A stretch of DNA of 64,000 nucleotides from Manduca sexta (GCF_014839805.1 NC_051116.1:5871556-5935555); one strand, 5' to 3'; numbered from the stretch's first letter, positions 11,228-22,322 are shown. Made by a program: numbers and translations. The notes: generated by a model not told the origin, from the sequence alone.

Positions 11228-11540
11228 TTTTTTTTATTGCTTTGAATGAGGAGACAATCTTGCCGTTCGCCTGATGTTAAACGATAAGATCGCCGATAAA
11301 TAGCAGAAACACCAACACCTTGAATTACTAAGTATTGTTTGGTATTCCACTGCGCTCGCCATCCTGAGATATGAGATGTTAAGTCTTATGTCCAGTAGTT
11401 ACACTGGCAATTATGTTCTTCGAACCCCGAACACAGCAGTGTACTACACACTGCTGCTTGGCGGCAGAAATAGACATTACGGTGGTACCTGCCCAGGCAG
11501 ACTCACACATATGAGAGACCTCCCACCAACTTTTACTAAT
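11228..11540 (-). mobile_element. Rep-G copy, full length
   Basis: Contains all the diagnostic blocks, including CTGCTGCTTGGCGGCAG and GGTGGTACCTGCCCAGGCAG, and ends at ATATGAGAGACCTCCCACCA. Overlapping 62- and 71-codon open frames on opposite strands are part of the repeat, not genes. Confidence 0.82.
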
Positions 11541-11640
11541 GGTCTCTTCCAAGATTCTGCCTAGACAGATACCACCACCATGTATTTTTATCACTAGGCA
11601 AGAATTAATTTACTAATTTGAAACTGAAGGACATTATGGC

Positions 11641-11775
11641 CAGCATAATTATGAGTCTTAACATCTTATGTCTCAGGTTGAAGAGTGCACCAGTGCCGCG
11701 TAGTTTATAATTCAAATTTCTAAATGGTGTTGCTACTGTTTATGGGCGGTCGTATCGCTTACCATCAGACGAGCG
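11641..11775 (+). mobile_element. Rep-G fragment
   Basis: Opposite orientation to the copy just upstream. It has TCTTATGTCTCAGGTTG, GTGTTGCTACTGTTTATGGG and CGGTCGTATCGCTTACCATC, and stops before the A-rich tail. The two copies form a short inverted arrangement. Confidence 0.7.
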
Positions 11776-12025
11776 ACTTCAACATCAGCGAATTCCAAAC
11801 GAATAAGACGAACAACAATTGCAACAATGCCGGCAAAGTCGCAATTACAATTTGCAAAACGTTCGTTCAACGGAGTGTGAAATTTGTTTTAAAAAGTGGT
11901 AACTTAGTCAAGTATGATCAAAGTTTCGCGTCGAACTAAAGTTTTAATTAACAGTGGTTGATGTTCAGGTCACTTGAAAATCTTACGGGGTGAATGTGCT
12001 CGCAAAATATAATAATAATACTAAT

Positions 12026-12215
12026 TATAAAATTAAACTATTTTTCGGAATTTATCACGGTTTTAATGCTTTAGTGTTCTCCCGACGTTTCGAAGACTGC
12101 AGCCTTCGTAGTCACGGGGGGGACTGAGGTGTTTTTCTGCAAAGTTGTAGTATTTAAATCACGATAAAATCCGAAAAGTAGTTTAATTTTAATGTCTAAC
12201 ATTCGCGTAAACATA
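12026..12215. mobile_element. FB-5 foldback MITE
   Basis: Left arm AAATTAAACTATTTTTCGG continues to TTTATCACGGTTTTAA. The right arm is its near-complement, ending AGTAGTTTAATTTTAATG. The centre has CCCGACGTTTCGAAGACTGC followed by AGCCTTCGTAGTCACGG, with an internal GAAGACTGCAGCCTTC hairpin. A tail TAACATTCGCGTAAACATAA is shared with copies at 49.4 and 56.5 kb. Confidence 0.8.
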
Positions 12216-12294
12216 AAAATTCATGATATTAATCTTAATTTTTGTTTAATTTTTTTTTGAGGTTCTTTGAAGTATTCAAAACTCATGTTTTAAG

Positions 12295-12842
12295 GTATTT
12301 GACTAATTTTTATTTATAACTTCAATAAAATATGTATATCGTATAAATTCTAAAATAGAAAAAAATCATTGAAATCTAATGAAAAATATACTACTTAAAA
12401 GCCATTGAAATTAGGTAGTAGGGGTGAGTGTCAAAATACAGAAAAGAGATGAAATACTTACTTGTGACGTCAGCGGGCAATACGATGCTTACGAAAGAAA
12501 GAGATGGAACGATATTACCACTCCTGGGGCCTTATTCTCTATACCGCACGTTATTTTAACAGTGCGTAACAAGCACGTAACACAACGCGTCATGTTTAGG
12601 ACTATAGAAATTTGACTTACAGAATACCGTTCCACGCTCATTTCTCGAAGATAACATGACACGGCCGCGTAACGCGTTTACACTATCATACAGAATAAGG
12701 GCCCTGTACGTTATAATATATGAAATTTGAATTACTGACTCATTCCTTATCGGATTTAATTGTTTTCACAGAAGGATTTCTTTTTTGTACTTATTGTCGT
12801 TACATATTAAAAAATACACAAAATCAAACATAGTCAAACTAT
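12295..12842 (+). mobile_element. E-MITE copy interrupted by another MITE
   Basis: Terminal GTATTTGACTAA and its approximate complement AGTCAAACTAT bound a block containing CCATTGAAATTAGGTAGTAG, GTGTCAAAATACAGAAAAG, TGTGACGTCAGCGGGCA and ACGAAAGAAAGAGATGG. The inverted copy at 14979-15360 lacks the 12527-12702 insertion and so serves as the empty-site reference. Non-coding; a 63-codon open frame crosses the junction by chance. Confidence 0.75.
12527..12702. mobile_element. Nested 176-bp MITE
   Basis: Ends are GGGCCTTATTCTCTATA and its near-complement TACAGAATAAGGGC. A 4-bp direct repeat CCTG lies on either side (12523-12526 and 12703-12706). Comparison with the uninterrupted E-MITE at 15 kb defines the insertion. 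The interior contains CGCACGTTATTTTAAC and ACACGGCCGCGTAACGCG, richer in CpG than its host. The superfamily is not identified. Confidence 0.7.
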
Positions 12843-12867
12843 TGATTGTAGTATTAGCCTATAATAT

Positions 12868-12995
12868 CCTAATGGGCTAAGGGCTTCCCAAGATCCCTCC
12901 ATGAATCACGATCCTGCGCTATAGTAAACCTGTTATTTCTAAATTATTCTTGTTCATCCCACCATCTCTTCTTTGGTCTACCTTGACGTATACAA
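12868..12995 (-). mobile_element. 3' fragment of an RTE-like LINE
   Basis: Read on the minus strand, the segment encodes QGRPKKRWWDEQE, the C-terminal GRP.KRW.D motif seen in RTE-like reverse-transcriptase ORFs. It is followed by sequence ending in CCATTAGG. It is a different subfamily from the 15.5-18.3 kb element, whose motif is KGRPCARWSDE. Only the last few dozen codons remain. Confidence 0.6.
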
Positions 12996-13735
12996 GCAGT
13001 AACTCATATGTTAAAATAATATTAGACTGGAATAAGGTTTTTATAGCAGATCTGTTAACAAATAGATATTGAAAAAAGATAAAAATTTCTTAAAAGCCCT
13101 CATTAATTTTAATAAATGTTAAAAACTTACCAATGCTTCTATTATATTCTTAAAATGTCTCCAAATTTCAAAAAAAGTCTTATAGCTAGATGTAAGCCTG
13201 TCTCATTTAAAAATCCACCTTATGTTTGTAAATATAAATATTATTTTTATTTAAATTATTTATTAAAAGAAGAATACAACAATGCTTACAATATATACTC
13301 GCCAAACTTTTAAGTTCGGTAGCGAGTCATTGTTGCAGAGATTTAATAACAAAGCTTCCAGAATATTCTTCTAAATAAATAGAATCCGACACGAATTCAG
13401 AACCGCAAATCCATAAGAATTATTACTACTCCCCTAATGGCGTCTTCGTTTTTGCTAAAAGCTGTAATATTTACGAAATATAGGTCGCATGGGTGCCTGA
13501 GTATATTTTGACGTATAATGCTGATTCCCCGGGGCAATGGCCTGCAAATGCCCATCGTTCCATTAAATCTCCCCTGGGACTAATGGGAATTGGGAATCAA
13601 ACCCCGGGGACGGAGATATTTCTACGATCGTCAGACTTTTTTACCATCATATTTTCTACGATATGACGCGGATGTCACTCCCCTAGTTCTAAGCTATTTT
13701 TACGTGACCACATTAAATGACTCCACTGCATCTCA
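12996..13735. other. No recognisable gene
   Basis: AT-rich to about 13400, then mixed composition (CCCCGGGGCAATGGCC near 13528). The small open frames at 13116-13313 and 13590-13775 lack any support. Confidence 0.4.
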
Positions 13736-13830
13736 CGGTACATGGAGAAGGATAGTAGAATGTCAACTGATATGAGATGATAACCTCTCACCAGTTGACA
13801 TAATTATGTCGGCCTGTTTGAAACAAGACA
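13736..13830 (+). mobile_element. Rep-D core fragment
   Basis: Only the middle of the repeat survives: GATAGTAGAATGTCAACTG, CTCACCAGTTGACATAATT and ATGTCGGCCTGTTTGAAAC. Confidence 0.65.
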
Positions 13831-14029
13831 CATATTTGACGATGAAAATACTATTATCATTGATTAGTTTTAGGAGTAACTGGGCGGTTATATTGAGGCT
13901 AATGAGTTTCCGACTTAGCTTTGATCCCATGGAGAAATGAAAGCCATTTGAGCGCACATTTAAATGCCTTATACTTTATACACTCTACACAGGCATTTTT
14001 AATTTTGTCCATAAACTGATTACACCTCT

Positions 14030-14460
14030 ATATAATAACAATATCAGCGCTGTATGAGTACTATCCCACCGCTGAGCAAATGATTTCCTCGTCTGCTACT
14101 GAAAGGGTTTAGGCATTACCTGGCCTAGTGGGGGTTGGCAGACTTCACGTACCTTCGAAAATCTTATGGAATAGTTTCCGCCTCGTGGCGATAAAGGCTG
14201 CATAGTTTTCGAAACATCGGTAGAAAATTATAATGTAAATAACCGTGATAAAATCCGATAACTAGTATTATATGTCTAACATTCGCGTATATATAAGATA
14301 TCATTATATAGGCTTCGGCATGATGTTTTCTTTTACCATTAAACCAAATGATAATTGACAAACAATACGTACATTCGAAAAGTCTGAGAAATACACACCG
14401 AGTTTTGAACATTTGAAATTCGTCTCGGCAGTCCTTATCATTTCCAACTGTCCTATAGTC
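14030..14460 (-). mobile_element. SINE-1 copy carrying a nested FB-5 half
   Basis: Outer parts read as an old SINE-1: AATATCAGCGCTGTATGAG, GCCTAGTGGGGGTTGGCAG and CTTCGAAAATCTTATGG, resuming at GGCATGATGTTTTCTTTTACC through TTCGTCTCGGCAGTCC to TCCAACTGTCCTATAG. The middle (14178-14305) belongs to FB-5. Divergence from other SINE-1 copies suggests this is one of the oldest. Confidence 0.72.
14178..14305. mobile_element. FB-5 right half inserted in SINE-1
   Basis: Contains AAGGCTGCATAGTTTTCG, AACCGTGATAAAATCCG and the signature TAACATTCGCGTATATATAAG. The left arm of FB-5 is missing. Confidence 0.65.
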
Positions 14461-14518
14461 CTCTTACGTACTAGAAACTTATTTACATAAGTACATATTA
14501 ATTAACAACCATTTGAAA

Positions 14519-14670
14519 TAGAGAAGAGCATCGCAATATTCAAATATACTCAGACAAATATTAACTTGTGTAATTATGTCTTCAACCTAACGAATCCTGA
14601 ATGAATTTAGCCGCCATTTTGGAAAGCGACCTCTGGCGGGACGCCAGGGTATTAAGTAATTACAAGTTCT
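14519..14670. repeat. Inverted partner of the element at 7595-7769
   Basis: Reverse-complement match that includes GCCGCCATTTTGGAAAGCG, the hairpin CTGGCGGGACGCCAG and GTATTAAGTAATTACAAG. The two copies lie about 6.9 kb apart. Confidence 0.7.
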
Positions 14671-14978
14671 ATATTCTTTATTTAATTTAAATTGTTTAAT
14701 TAATTATTTACAAAAACATTCTTAACTCTTTAAATTAAAGTCTCCTTATTTTTTAATATCCCAAGCAAAGAATAACGTAATAGCCACATATTGCGAGCGG
14801 AAAGTCGTTCACATTGATTTACGGGCAGTAAATGCGTGAGTAAAATGTAATCATAATTTATATAAGAATAGAGTTGTAAATCATTTGGAATTATTTTACC
14901 ACGTGCGTTTAGATTAATGGCTTCGTAAATAGAACGTTGAGGGGTTTTTGTGTGTTTTTTTGATTCGGTTTCAATGGA

Positions 14979-15360
14979 GTATTTGACTATGTTTGATTTT
15001 GTGATTTTTTTTTATATATAGCAGCAATTAGGACAAGAAAGAAATCCTTCTGTGAAAACAGCATTGAAATTCCGTAAGAAATGAGGCAGTAATTCATATT
15101 TTAAATATTGCTACGTGCAGGACTACTATTGGGCGTGGGGTGGGGATATCGCTCCATCTCTTTCTTTCGCACGCATCGTAATGCCCGCTGACGTCACATG
15201 CAAGTATTTTGTCCCTTTTCTGTTTTTTGACACTCACTCCTACTACCTAATTTCAATGGCTCTTGTGGATTATTCACCAAATTTCAATGATTTCTTCTGT
15301 TTAAAATTTTTTATGACGTACATATTTTATAAAAGTAATGAATAAGAATAAGTCAAATAC
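14979..15360 (-). mobile_element. E-MITE copy, complete
   Basis: Bounded by GTATTTGACTAT and AGTCAAATAC, an inverted pair of about 10 bp. On the minus strand the interior runs through TGACACTCACTCC (complement), the TGACGTCA-containing GCCCGCTGACGTCACATGC, and GAAATCCTTCTGTGAAAAC. The 76-codon open frame at 15115-15345 lies wholly inside it and is not a gene. Confidence 0.78.
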
Positions 15361-15418
15361 CCTTTTCTTAAAATGGGTTACGAAGGTAATAAACGATTTT
15401 AATGAGTTCTTATGTCTG

Positions 15419-15495
15419 GCAAAAGACCGGCTGCCAGACTTCAAGACACTGTCAGTTCGTACTACGTAGATCGGACCGCCAACAGCTAAAATTTA
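15419..15495. repeat. Short dispersed repeat shared with 28497-28563
   Basis: ACCGGCTGCCAGACTTC, GACACTGTCAGTTCGTAC and GATCGGACCGCCAACAGC recur with mismatches at 28.5 kb. There they follow an FB-5-like GACTGCAGCCTTCGGAGTC. It lies just left of the LINE but is probably an FB-5 relative rather than LINE 5' UTR. Confidence 0.55.
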
Positions 15496-15501
15496 AACAT
15501 T

Positions 15502-18305
15502 TGTATTATTATAAATAATAAATAAGAGAATATTATTGAACTCGAGGACTACATTATGTACCATATAGGACAGACTCAAGGTCTATACGGTGTAGGTTTC
15601 TTAGTCAAGAAGAAGCATAAAGAAAACATAATAAAATTTACAGGCATATCCGAGAGAGTCTGCATACTGGAAATAGAGTTAGAAAACAAACATTTTGCCA
15701 TCATACAAGCATATGCGCCAACCGAAAGGTCTTCCCAGGAAAATATAGACAACTTCTACGCAGATCTAACAAAAGCTCATGACTCTATATCCACCAACAA
15801 TATAATCATCATGGGAGATTTCAACGCACAGATAGGAACACCCAAAACCCACGAACACGAAGTTGCTGGAAAACATGGCTATGGAAATAGAAGTCCAAGA
15901 GGAGACAGACTTATTCGGTACGCATATGAGTATAACTTAAAAATAGTGAATACCATGTTCTCTTTGAGAAATGCGAACAGATGGACTTGGATATCTCCAG
16001 ATAAAAACACTCGAAACGAAATTGATTACATTTTAACCACAAAACCTCACTTATTCTCTAAATATGAAGTAATTAACAATTTCTCCTTTGGTTCTGATCA
16101 CAGATTACTAAGAGCGACAATTAACTTTAAATCGACAAAAACAAGCAGACGAAACTTTACAAACACACCAAAAACTCTTAAAACATTAGAGGAGCAAAAA
16201 CTATACATCGACAAATTAAAAAACTACATTCCAGATCTTATTTCTACCCAGGAAAATTATACTGTTGATGAATACCACACCAACATTACACAAGCAATAT
16301 GCAGAAGTTTGCAAAATTCTGGCAGAAAGGAGAAGAAAAAAATCTTATCAGAAAAAGCTCTGGAGCTCATAAAACATAGAACCATACTTCAAAATAAACT
16401 TAATCTAACAAAAAGCGAAAAAGAAGAGCTGAAAACACTATATAAGCTAACAAACAAAGAAATAAGAAGATGCTATGATATTCATAGAATGAATACTATA
16501 CAGACACACTTAGAGAACTCTAGGTCTACAAAGAAAGCGCATAGAGAACTGGATAAAACAAAGAAGTGGATTCCAACACTCTGTTCTGGCTCTACAAAGG
16601 TTAAATCTCGCAAGGAAATTATAAATATTGCTACAGATTTTTATGCAGACCTTTTTAGCCAACCAAACTCAACACAAAAAACACATACTGCACATCCTCA
16701 TAACATCATTCTCCCTGTGCATAACTTTACAGAGCTTGAAATAATGAAACTTAAGTCAGATAAAAGCCCAGGACCCGACGAATTAACAAATGAATGTATC
16801 AAACTCGCAAGATTTCTCCTACTGACACCGATCACGATACTTTTGAACAAAGTGCTAGAAGAAGAAGTCGTACCACACACATGGACAGAGTCTGAAATAA
16901 TTTTACTATACAAAAAAGGCGACCCCGCTGATATAACGAACTACCGCCCAATTAGCCTCATGTCTTCGTTGTACAAGTTGTTTTCTTCATGTCTACTCGA
17001 TAGGCTATCCCCTGCAATCGACGAGCACCAACCGATCGAACAGGCTGGATTCAGGAGCGGATTTAGCACTGTAGACCATATCCAAGTAGTTGATCAGGTG
17101 TTAGAGAAATATTCTGAATTCCGCCGTCCATTATATATAGCTTTTATTGACTATAAAAAAGCTTTTGACTCCATTACTCACGAAAGCATATGGGAATAAT
17201 TAAGGGAGTTAAAAATACACGTAAAATATATAAATATTCTGAAAAACATCTACGCCAATTGTACAGGTAGAGTCAAGTTGGACAGATCTGGAACAAAAAT
17301 TAATATATGCAGAGGCGTGAGACAAGGCGACCCCGTCTCTCCCAAACTGTTTATAGCAGTGCTCCAGCATGTAATGAAGAACCTACCATGGTCGAAGCAG
17401 GGAATTTATATGAACGGAAAATACCTAAGCCACCTACGGTTTGCAGATGACATTATTTTGTTTTCGGAATGCCCACATAACTTAAATAGCATAATAAATG
17501 ACCTGAATACAGCTAGTATAAATGTAGGACTGGAAATGAATTTAAATAAAACGAAGGTCATGTCCAACAACCACGAGATACCAATATTGGTGGAAGGCAC
17601 GCCTCTAGAGTTTGTGAAGGAGTACATATACCTAGGGAAAAGGATATCGTTTGGCAAAGACAGAGGCGCGGAAGAAGTGAACAGAAGAGTAGCAACCACC
17701 TGGAAAAATTTCTGGGCCCATAAAGAAGTACTCAAATCGAATCTCCCACTGTCGACAAAGAAAATAGTCATGGATACAAACATCCTCCCCTGTCTCACAT
17801 ATGGGTGCCAAACTTGGACATTCGACGCCACAACAAGGAAAAAAATCCAGACAACCCAAAGGAAAATGGAGAGAAGCTGCTTAGGCATAAAATTAAGAGA
17901 TAGGGTAAAGTGTACCGACATCCGTAACATGACGGCGATAACTGATGCCTTGACTTTCTCGTTGAAAAGAAAATGGCAGTGGGCAGGCCATGTGGCCAGA
18001 TATAAAGACGACAGGTGGACCTTACGTTCGCTAATGTGGAACGGTCCACGAGGTAAGAGAGCGAAAGGCCGACCGTGCGCCAGGTGGTCTGACGAGATCG
18101 TAGAGACGGCAGGCCGAGATTGGTTAAGCGTCGCGAAGGATAGAGATAAGTGGAGTTCCTTGGAGGAGGCTTTTACCCGAAGGGGGTCCATAACTTAAAA
18201 ATTAATTTTAAAAGAAATAAGTCACCTATTGCATGTTTATTGAACTAAGTATGGAATAAATAAAGCTTTATTATTATTATTATTATTATTTATTATTATT
18301 ATTAT
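15502..18305 (+). mobile_element. RTE-like non-LTR retrotransposon, 5'-truncated
   Basis: About 2.8 kb with endonuclease and reverse transcriptase in one frame, a short 3' UTR with AATAAATAAAG at 18255, and a (TTA)n tail at 18266-18305. The endonuclease lacks its first motif block, which would hold the conserved Asn and Glu. Truncation is therefore at the 5' end, as usual for target-primed reverse transcription. Assignment to RTE rests on the domain layout (no ORF1, single ORF), the microsatellite tail and the C-terminal WAGHVAR/KGRP block. Confidence 0.85.
15556..18198 (+). pseudogene. LINE endonuclease-reverse transcriptase, one in-frame stop
   Basis: The first ATG gives 547 codons to a TAA at 17197-17199. 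The same frame then continues open through 17278 to a natural stop at 18196-18198, so one nonsense mutation is the main internal defect. Endonuclease motifs are QAYAPTE (about residue 50), GDFNAQIG (residue 87), NEIDYIL, and SDHR (residues 180-183). RT motifs are KSPGPDELTNE, NYRPISL, AGFRSGFSTVDH and IDYKKAFDSI before the stop, then RQGDPVSP and the catalytic FADD at 17440-17451. The C-terminal tail has YGCQTWTF, WAGHVAR and KGRPCARWSDE. In frame, the start lies in mid-domain: open frame extends upstream from 15556 to about 15526, so the ATG is not the original start. The protein would nick DNA and copy the element's RNA in the nucleus. It is inactive here because of 5' truncation and the stop. 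Long antisense frames at 17406-18191 are shadows. Confidence 0.85.
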
Positions 18306-18344
18306 AAAACGTAGATATTGTAACTGACTTTTAGGATGACTAGT

Positions 18345-18410
18345 ACCTCAGACCCCCCGGGGCCATGAAGGCTGTAAAGTCTTCGAGACGTCGAGTGAAA
18401 TCATTGATAT
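18345..18410. mobile_element. FB-5 central fragment
   Basis: GGGGCCATGAAGGCTGTAAAG followed by TCTTCGAGACGTCGAGTG matches the FB-5 centre; both arms are absent. Confidence 0.5.
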
Positions 18411-18759
18411 ATTTGTACTAGATTTGGCGTTCCAAACATTCACTGTGTTCAACTGAATTGAACTGCAATCCATACAACTGCTTTAGTATGATTTCAACAT
18501 GAACAGCGTGTGGTTATGTACGGAGTGGCGTTCATAATATAAAAAGTCGAGTCTAAGTGTAAACCAGGATGTGAACAAAAGTTAAATGGTCCGTTGTTCA
18601 AGTAAATAAATAGGTTATTACAGTGACGTTTTGGTTGCCATTTTAGTTCAGATTTTGAATAAATAGTTTATATAGTCGTTCGGTTCTGTAGAATATAAGT
18701 CAATGTTTAAAATAGTTTCATTGTAAAACGATTCTAACTTCTATCTTCTCTCTTCGGGT

Positions 18760-18838
18760 AGATCTCAATGAAAGAACGAAAATACGCTGGCATCCTATAG
18801 TCATTCACGCGGGAGAAGCCGCGACAACAACTAGTATA
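18760..18838 (+). mobile_element. Helitron-like 3' end (Hel-A)
   Basis: CATTCACGCGGGAGAAGCCG, then CGACAACAACTAGT: a hairpin of the CGCGGG...CCGCG type about 8 nt before CTAG, as in the complete copy at 44370. The body upstream is too diverged to delimit. Confidence 0.6.
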
Positions 18839-19069
18839 GCGTAATTTTATTACTGATGAGTGAGATAGGTGTAATTACCCTAAGTAATTTGTATTGACAT
18901 TCAACTAATGCTAGATATTATCTAATTAACAAGCTCTAATTGAAATTTGTATGCCTAGATTATGTTGTAATTGTGGGACGTCTGACACGACTGGCCGTGA
19001 CAGCTGCTCGCGCGAGTTACTTGCAGTATTGTATTATAAACGTATATTCAAATAACTATCGGAAATTCG

Positions 19070-19170
19070 CCCCGTGACCAGGTAAGCTGCAAAGTCTTCG
19101 AAACGTCAAAAGAAATTATAATATGTAAATTGCTATAAATTCCGTAAAATAGTTTTAATATCTATCATCC
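19070..19170. mobile_element. FB-5 fragment, right half
   Basis: CCCCGTGACCAGGTAAGCTGC, AAAGTCTTCGAAACGTC and AATTCCGTAAAATAGTTTTAA, then ATCTATCATCCGCGAAGATA in place of the usual TAACATTCGCG tail. Confidence 0.55.
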
Positions 19171-19565
19171 GCGAAGATAGAGGAAATCTCTGTCGTTTAA
19201 AAATAGAAATACAAATCCTTTGTTTTAGAATGTGGGTACTTAATATACAGTTGGTTTTAAATATAAAAATGTTCCAATACATTCTCCCGGGATAGGTACC
19301 GGAGTGCAAAACTACTTTAATACATAGTGCTATATGTGTGTTACTATAATGTAATAGCCAATTACGTTTAGCCTTTAGCAGTTCGAAACAAGTTGTGTTA
19401 GAAAAATACAAAATGCCTGGTCTGGAAATCGAACCTTCAAAGTCCCGGTTCACAGTTCTACTCTATCACTAGACCAAAGGGGCAAAGACTGAGATACGGT
19501 TACAAATTTATTAGATGTGTGTATTATTTATCAATTCTTTAGTCATGTTTTTAACTTTTATTATA
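19171..19565. other. No recognisable gene
   Basis: A 106-codon open frame on the minus strand (19133-19453) overlaps the FB-5 relic and shows no domain. It is not supported as a gene. Confidence 0.4.
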
Positions 19566-19765
19566 TAAGTGCCCGACAAAGTGTCCCTGCTGCACCTGAT
19601 GGTAAGTAGAGTGGGGTCAAATAGAATGTCGACTGACGAGAGATGATTACCCCTTGACACTGGATACAATTGTGCCGGCTTGTTAGAACCGGATATACAC
19701 AGGCTGATACCGGAACGCGACACACTTACGTGAGCCACTATGGTGGGTTTTAACACCTTGTCTAT
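19566..19765 (+). mobile_element. Rep-D copy, near full length
   Basis: From TAAGTGCCCGACAAAGTG and GCACCTGATGGTAAGTAGAG through the AATAGAATGTCGACTGACG core to GGTGGGTTTTAACACCTTG. The 81-codon minus-strand frame here is internal to the repeat. Confidence 0.75.
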
Positions 19766-20228
19766 GAGTCGTTGCCACCAGCAAACAAAAACAAAAACCT
19801 TAGTTTTCTTTCAAATGTATAGATTATTGTTGAGGAGTAAATGTAATATTGACGATAATATATTTAAGCTCCTTTGTTAGTAAGACCTTTTAGGGTGTTC
19901 CATTAATGTATATTTAGTAAGGCGTCTCGGCGTCCTTGGATATTAATATAAAAATAAAATATTACTGAAAATATGCTAATATGCGCAGTCAAATATAAAG
20001 TATTTTACATTGGTATTTTGCTATTTTGCGGTAGGTCGAGTAACCATCGCATGAGTGCAAAACTTTTGTATAACAATTTTCCCAATGTTCGCTCTATGAT
20101 ATCTTCTCTTTAGTTTCAATAAATATTTCATCAAATTTATCTCGCTATATTTAAAGATAAGATCAAGATAAGATCTCGTAAGGAGACCAACATACATTGT
20201 CCATAAATTTCGACATGAGTGCCAACTT
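19766..20228. other. No recognisable gene
   Basis: AT-rich. Contains a small direct repeat AAGATAAGATCAAGATAAG near 20153. No other structure seen. Confidence 0.4.
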
Positions 20229-20310
20229 GCACTAGGCCAGCGTGGACTAAGGCCTACATCCTCTAGTAAATGAATCCCGCGCTCAGCAGTCGAACTATAT
20301 AACGGATATT
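20229..20310 (+). mobile_element. SINE-1 3' fragment
   Basis: CACTAGGCCAGCGTGGACTAA, then GGCCTACATCCTCTAGTAA and GCGCTCAGCAGT, matches only the last quarter of SINE-1. Confidence 0.65.
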
Positions 20311-20739
20311 AATATAATACCAGGAGTAAAGCCCCAGGGTAAGCAGAACCCGATTCGTCCCAATATGAAGTCCATAAAGGGATGTGTGTCCCTCATCTGT
20401 TAGTTCAAAGGTTTAGACATTCGTGAGTCGACATTCCTTTGTTGTTCATGGTTGTAGACTTCGGACGGCGTGTTGGAAGTTATGCTAGGAGTTTATGTTG
20501 CTAAGGTGTCGGGCGCGATTCGGGTAAAGTGATATTATTTTTCTGGTCAGTGTTAAACTGAAATTTTAGAATTGGGACAGATATGGAGAATGGCTTGTCC
20601 GCCATCACAGGGTGAAAAATTGCACTAGTTACGACTCTGGCTACCCTTTAAAGGATGTGTGTCTATGAAAGGTCCATGTAATGTTCTTAAGTCCTAATTT
20701 TGTATATACATTTAAATAATACTATAAAGGTTAAAATAT

Positions 20740-20900
20740 GTTAAAATATTTCAGTTCAGAACGTAAATGTAGAAACTTCTAGACGGATTCGATAGCCATA
20801 CACATGTTCCATGTGCTAGGTTAGCATATAAGCTAATTTTTATCCCTGAAAAAAATCAGTGGGACTTTTATTTCAGAGTTTACGCGGGTTACATCGCAAA
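20740..20900 (+). mobile_element. Degenerate Hel-A-like segment
   Basis: AACTTCTAGACGGATTCG, AATTTTTATCCCTGAAA and GTGGGACTTTTATTTCAG followed by TTTACGCGGGTTAC parallel the order of blocks in the 44370 Helitron, with the hairpin broken after CGCGGG. Confidence 0.45.
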
Positions 20901-21301
20901 CAACACCAAGTGTCAAACAAAATAATTAAATTGTTGAGATTCCTTTGAATTATCACCACGACAAAAGTCTAAATTCTCGTTTCCAACTGTGCCTATGGCC
21001 GTCCTTCGCAGCAATATGTCCCATTAGTTTGAAATTAATTTGTACCCGACCCAGTCAATTACGGTCGAACCTACTGTATTACTGTTTATATATAAACACT
21101 AATATGACATGTGAGCCTCAAGTGTAGATCTGTTAACCCTGTTAGCGCGTACCTACTAGTATAGTATCGCTTAACATCGCTTTGTATATTTTGATAATTT
21201 TGATTTCTGTGTTGTTTGTAGCCTGAATTCCAAGGTTCGTTTAGGTCGGTAGTATTAGCTGACAGGTCAGTGTGAAGGGACAAGTTTAATGATCTACATA
21301 C

Positions 21302-21505
21302 TCTGCTGGTGGTAGGATATATTTTATATCCGCCCGAATAGCGACCACTACACACAAGGTTTAAAACCCGTTATAGTACCCGTAATTATGTCGCGTCCGG
21401 GATCAACCTGTGTATATCCGTTTCCAACAGGTCGACATAATTGTGTCAACTGCCGAGGGATATTTATCTCTTGTCAGTCGAAATTCTATTGCACTCCAAT
21501 CTAGT
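21302..21505 (-). mobile_element. Rep-D copy, full length
   Basis: Minus-strand reading restores the CACC...TGGTAACTAG end, the GTCGACATAATTGTGTC block (complement) and the GGTGGTAGGATATATTTTAT end. The 89-codon minus-strand frame that overlaps it is not a gene. Confidence 0.75.
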
Positions 21506-22322
21506 TACCGTCAATTGCAAAGGGCTCATTTTTCTGTGCCTATATAAAAAAACAAAGCTCGCTTGGCTCGGTACTACTGGCTAACAAGTCAATGTGAAGG
21601 AACATGTGTGCTGATCTCCACACACTCAATACCATGAATAATATAGGCATTTATAGGCAAGGGATATTAGCCGTCGGGTTTACTGTTCCTTTGCACATTA
21701 TCTGCTCCCTTACTAATATTAAAAATCCTTTTATTATGTTTATTCGTTAGAAAATCATAATCCACTAAATTAATTGTCAAAAAACACAGTTTCTGGATTA
21801 TCATAGGTTCTACTTTACCCCCGAAAAGAGCACTGTTAGACTTTTATTCCAAAAACAACTCACAAGCAGAGCTACTAAAAGCTAACAAGATATACGAAAA
21901 ATCGTCCATCTCAGGTTAATTTACTAATGGTTATTTTCAATTAACAACCCCAATCGCTTTTTTCGATCTATCTCAAAAATTGACTAATCAGAACACTTTT
22001 TTTTACAGACTTACAAATGAGTTATTTTGATTAGTTCATTCTCGGAATCGGATTAAAGATTGAGATTGGGATCGTTAAGAAAACAACTGTAAGACATACT
22101 TTAATAACCTTGCTACGCTATCCTAATATAGATGTGAGACTATCCTAAATCCTTTGTGTAATTGTGCGAAACGGAACGTGCGCGATGTCTTGTGATTAGA
22201 CGTGGCGTATACCTTGTCTTAATTAAATATTAATTCCGTTGGTTTGTTCTCAGATATTGTTCAATGGCACTCCATTTCTAAAGCTTTTGACACGCGGATT
22301 CTATGGATATATTAAAGTATTA
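21506..22322. other. No recognisable gene
   Basis: AT-rich. CTGGCTAACAAGTCAATGTG near 21578 echoes TTAGCTGACAGGTCAGTGTG near 21257, hinting at a roughly 320-bp spaced duplication around the Rep-D copy. Nothing else seen. Confidence 0.4.

Noticed and set aside
15115..15345. 76-codon plus-strand frame
   Set aside because: Entirely inside an E-MITE, where the matching frame is not kept in the other copies.
17406..18191. 261-codon open frame on the minus strand
   Set aside because: Lies wholly antisense to the reverse-transcriptase C-terminal coding region; no domain of its own.
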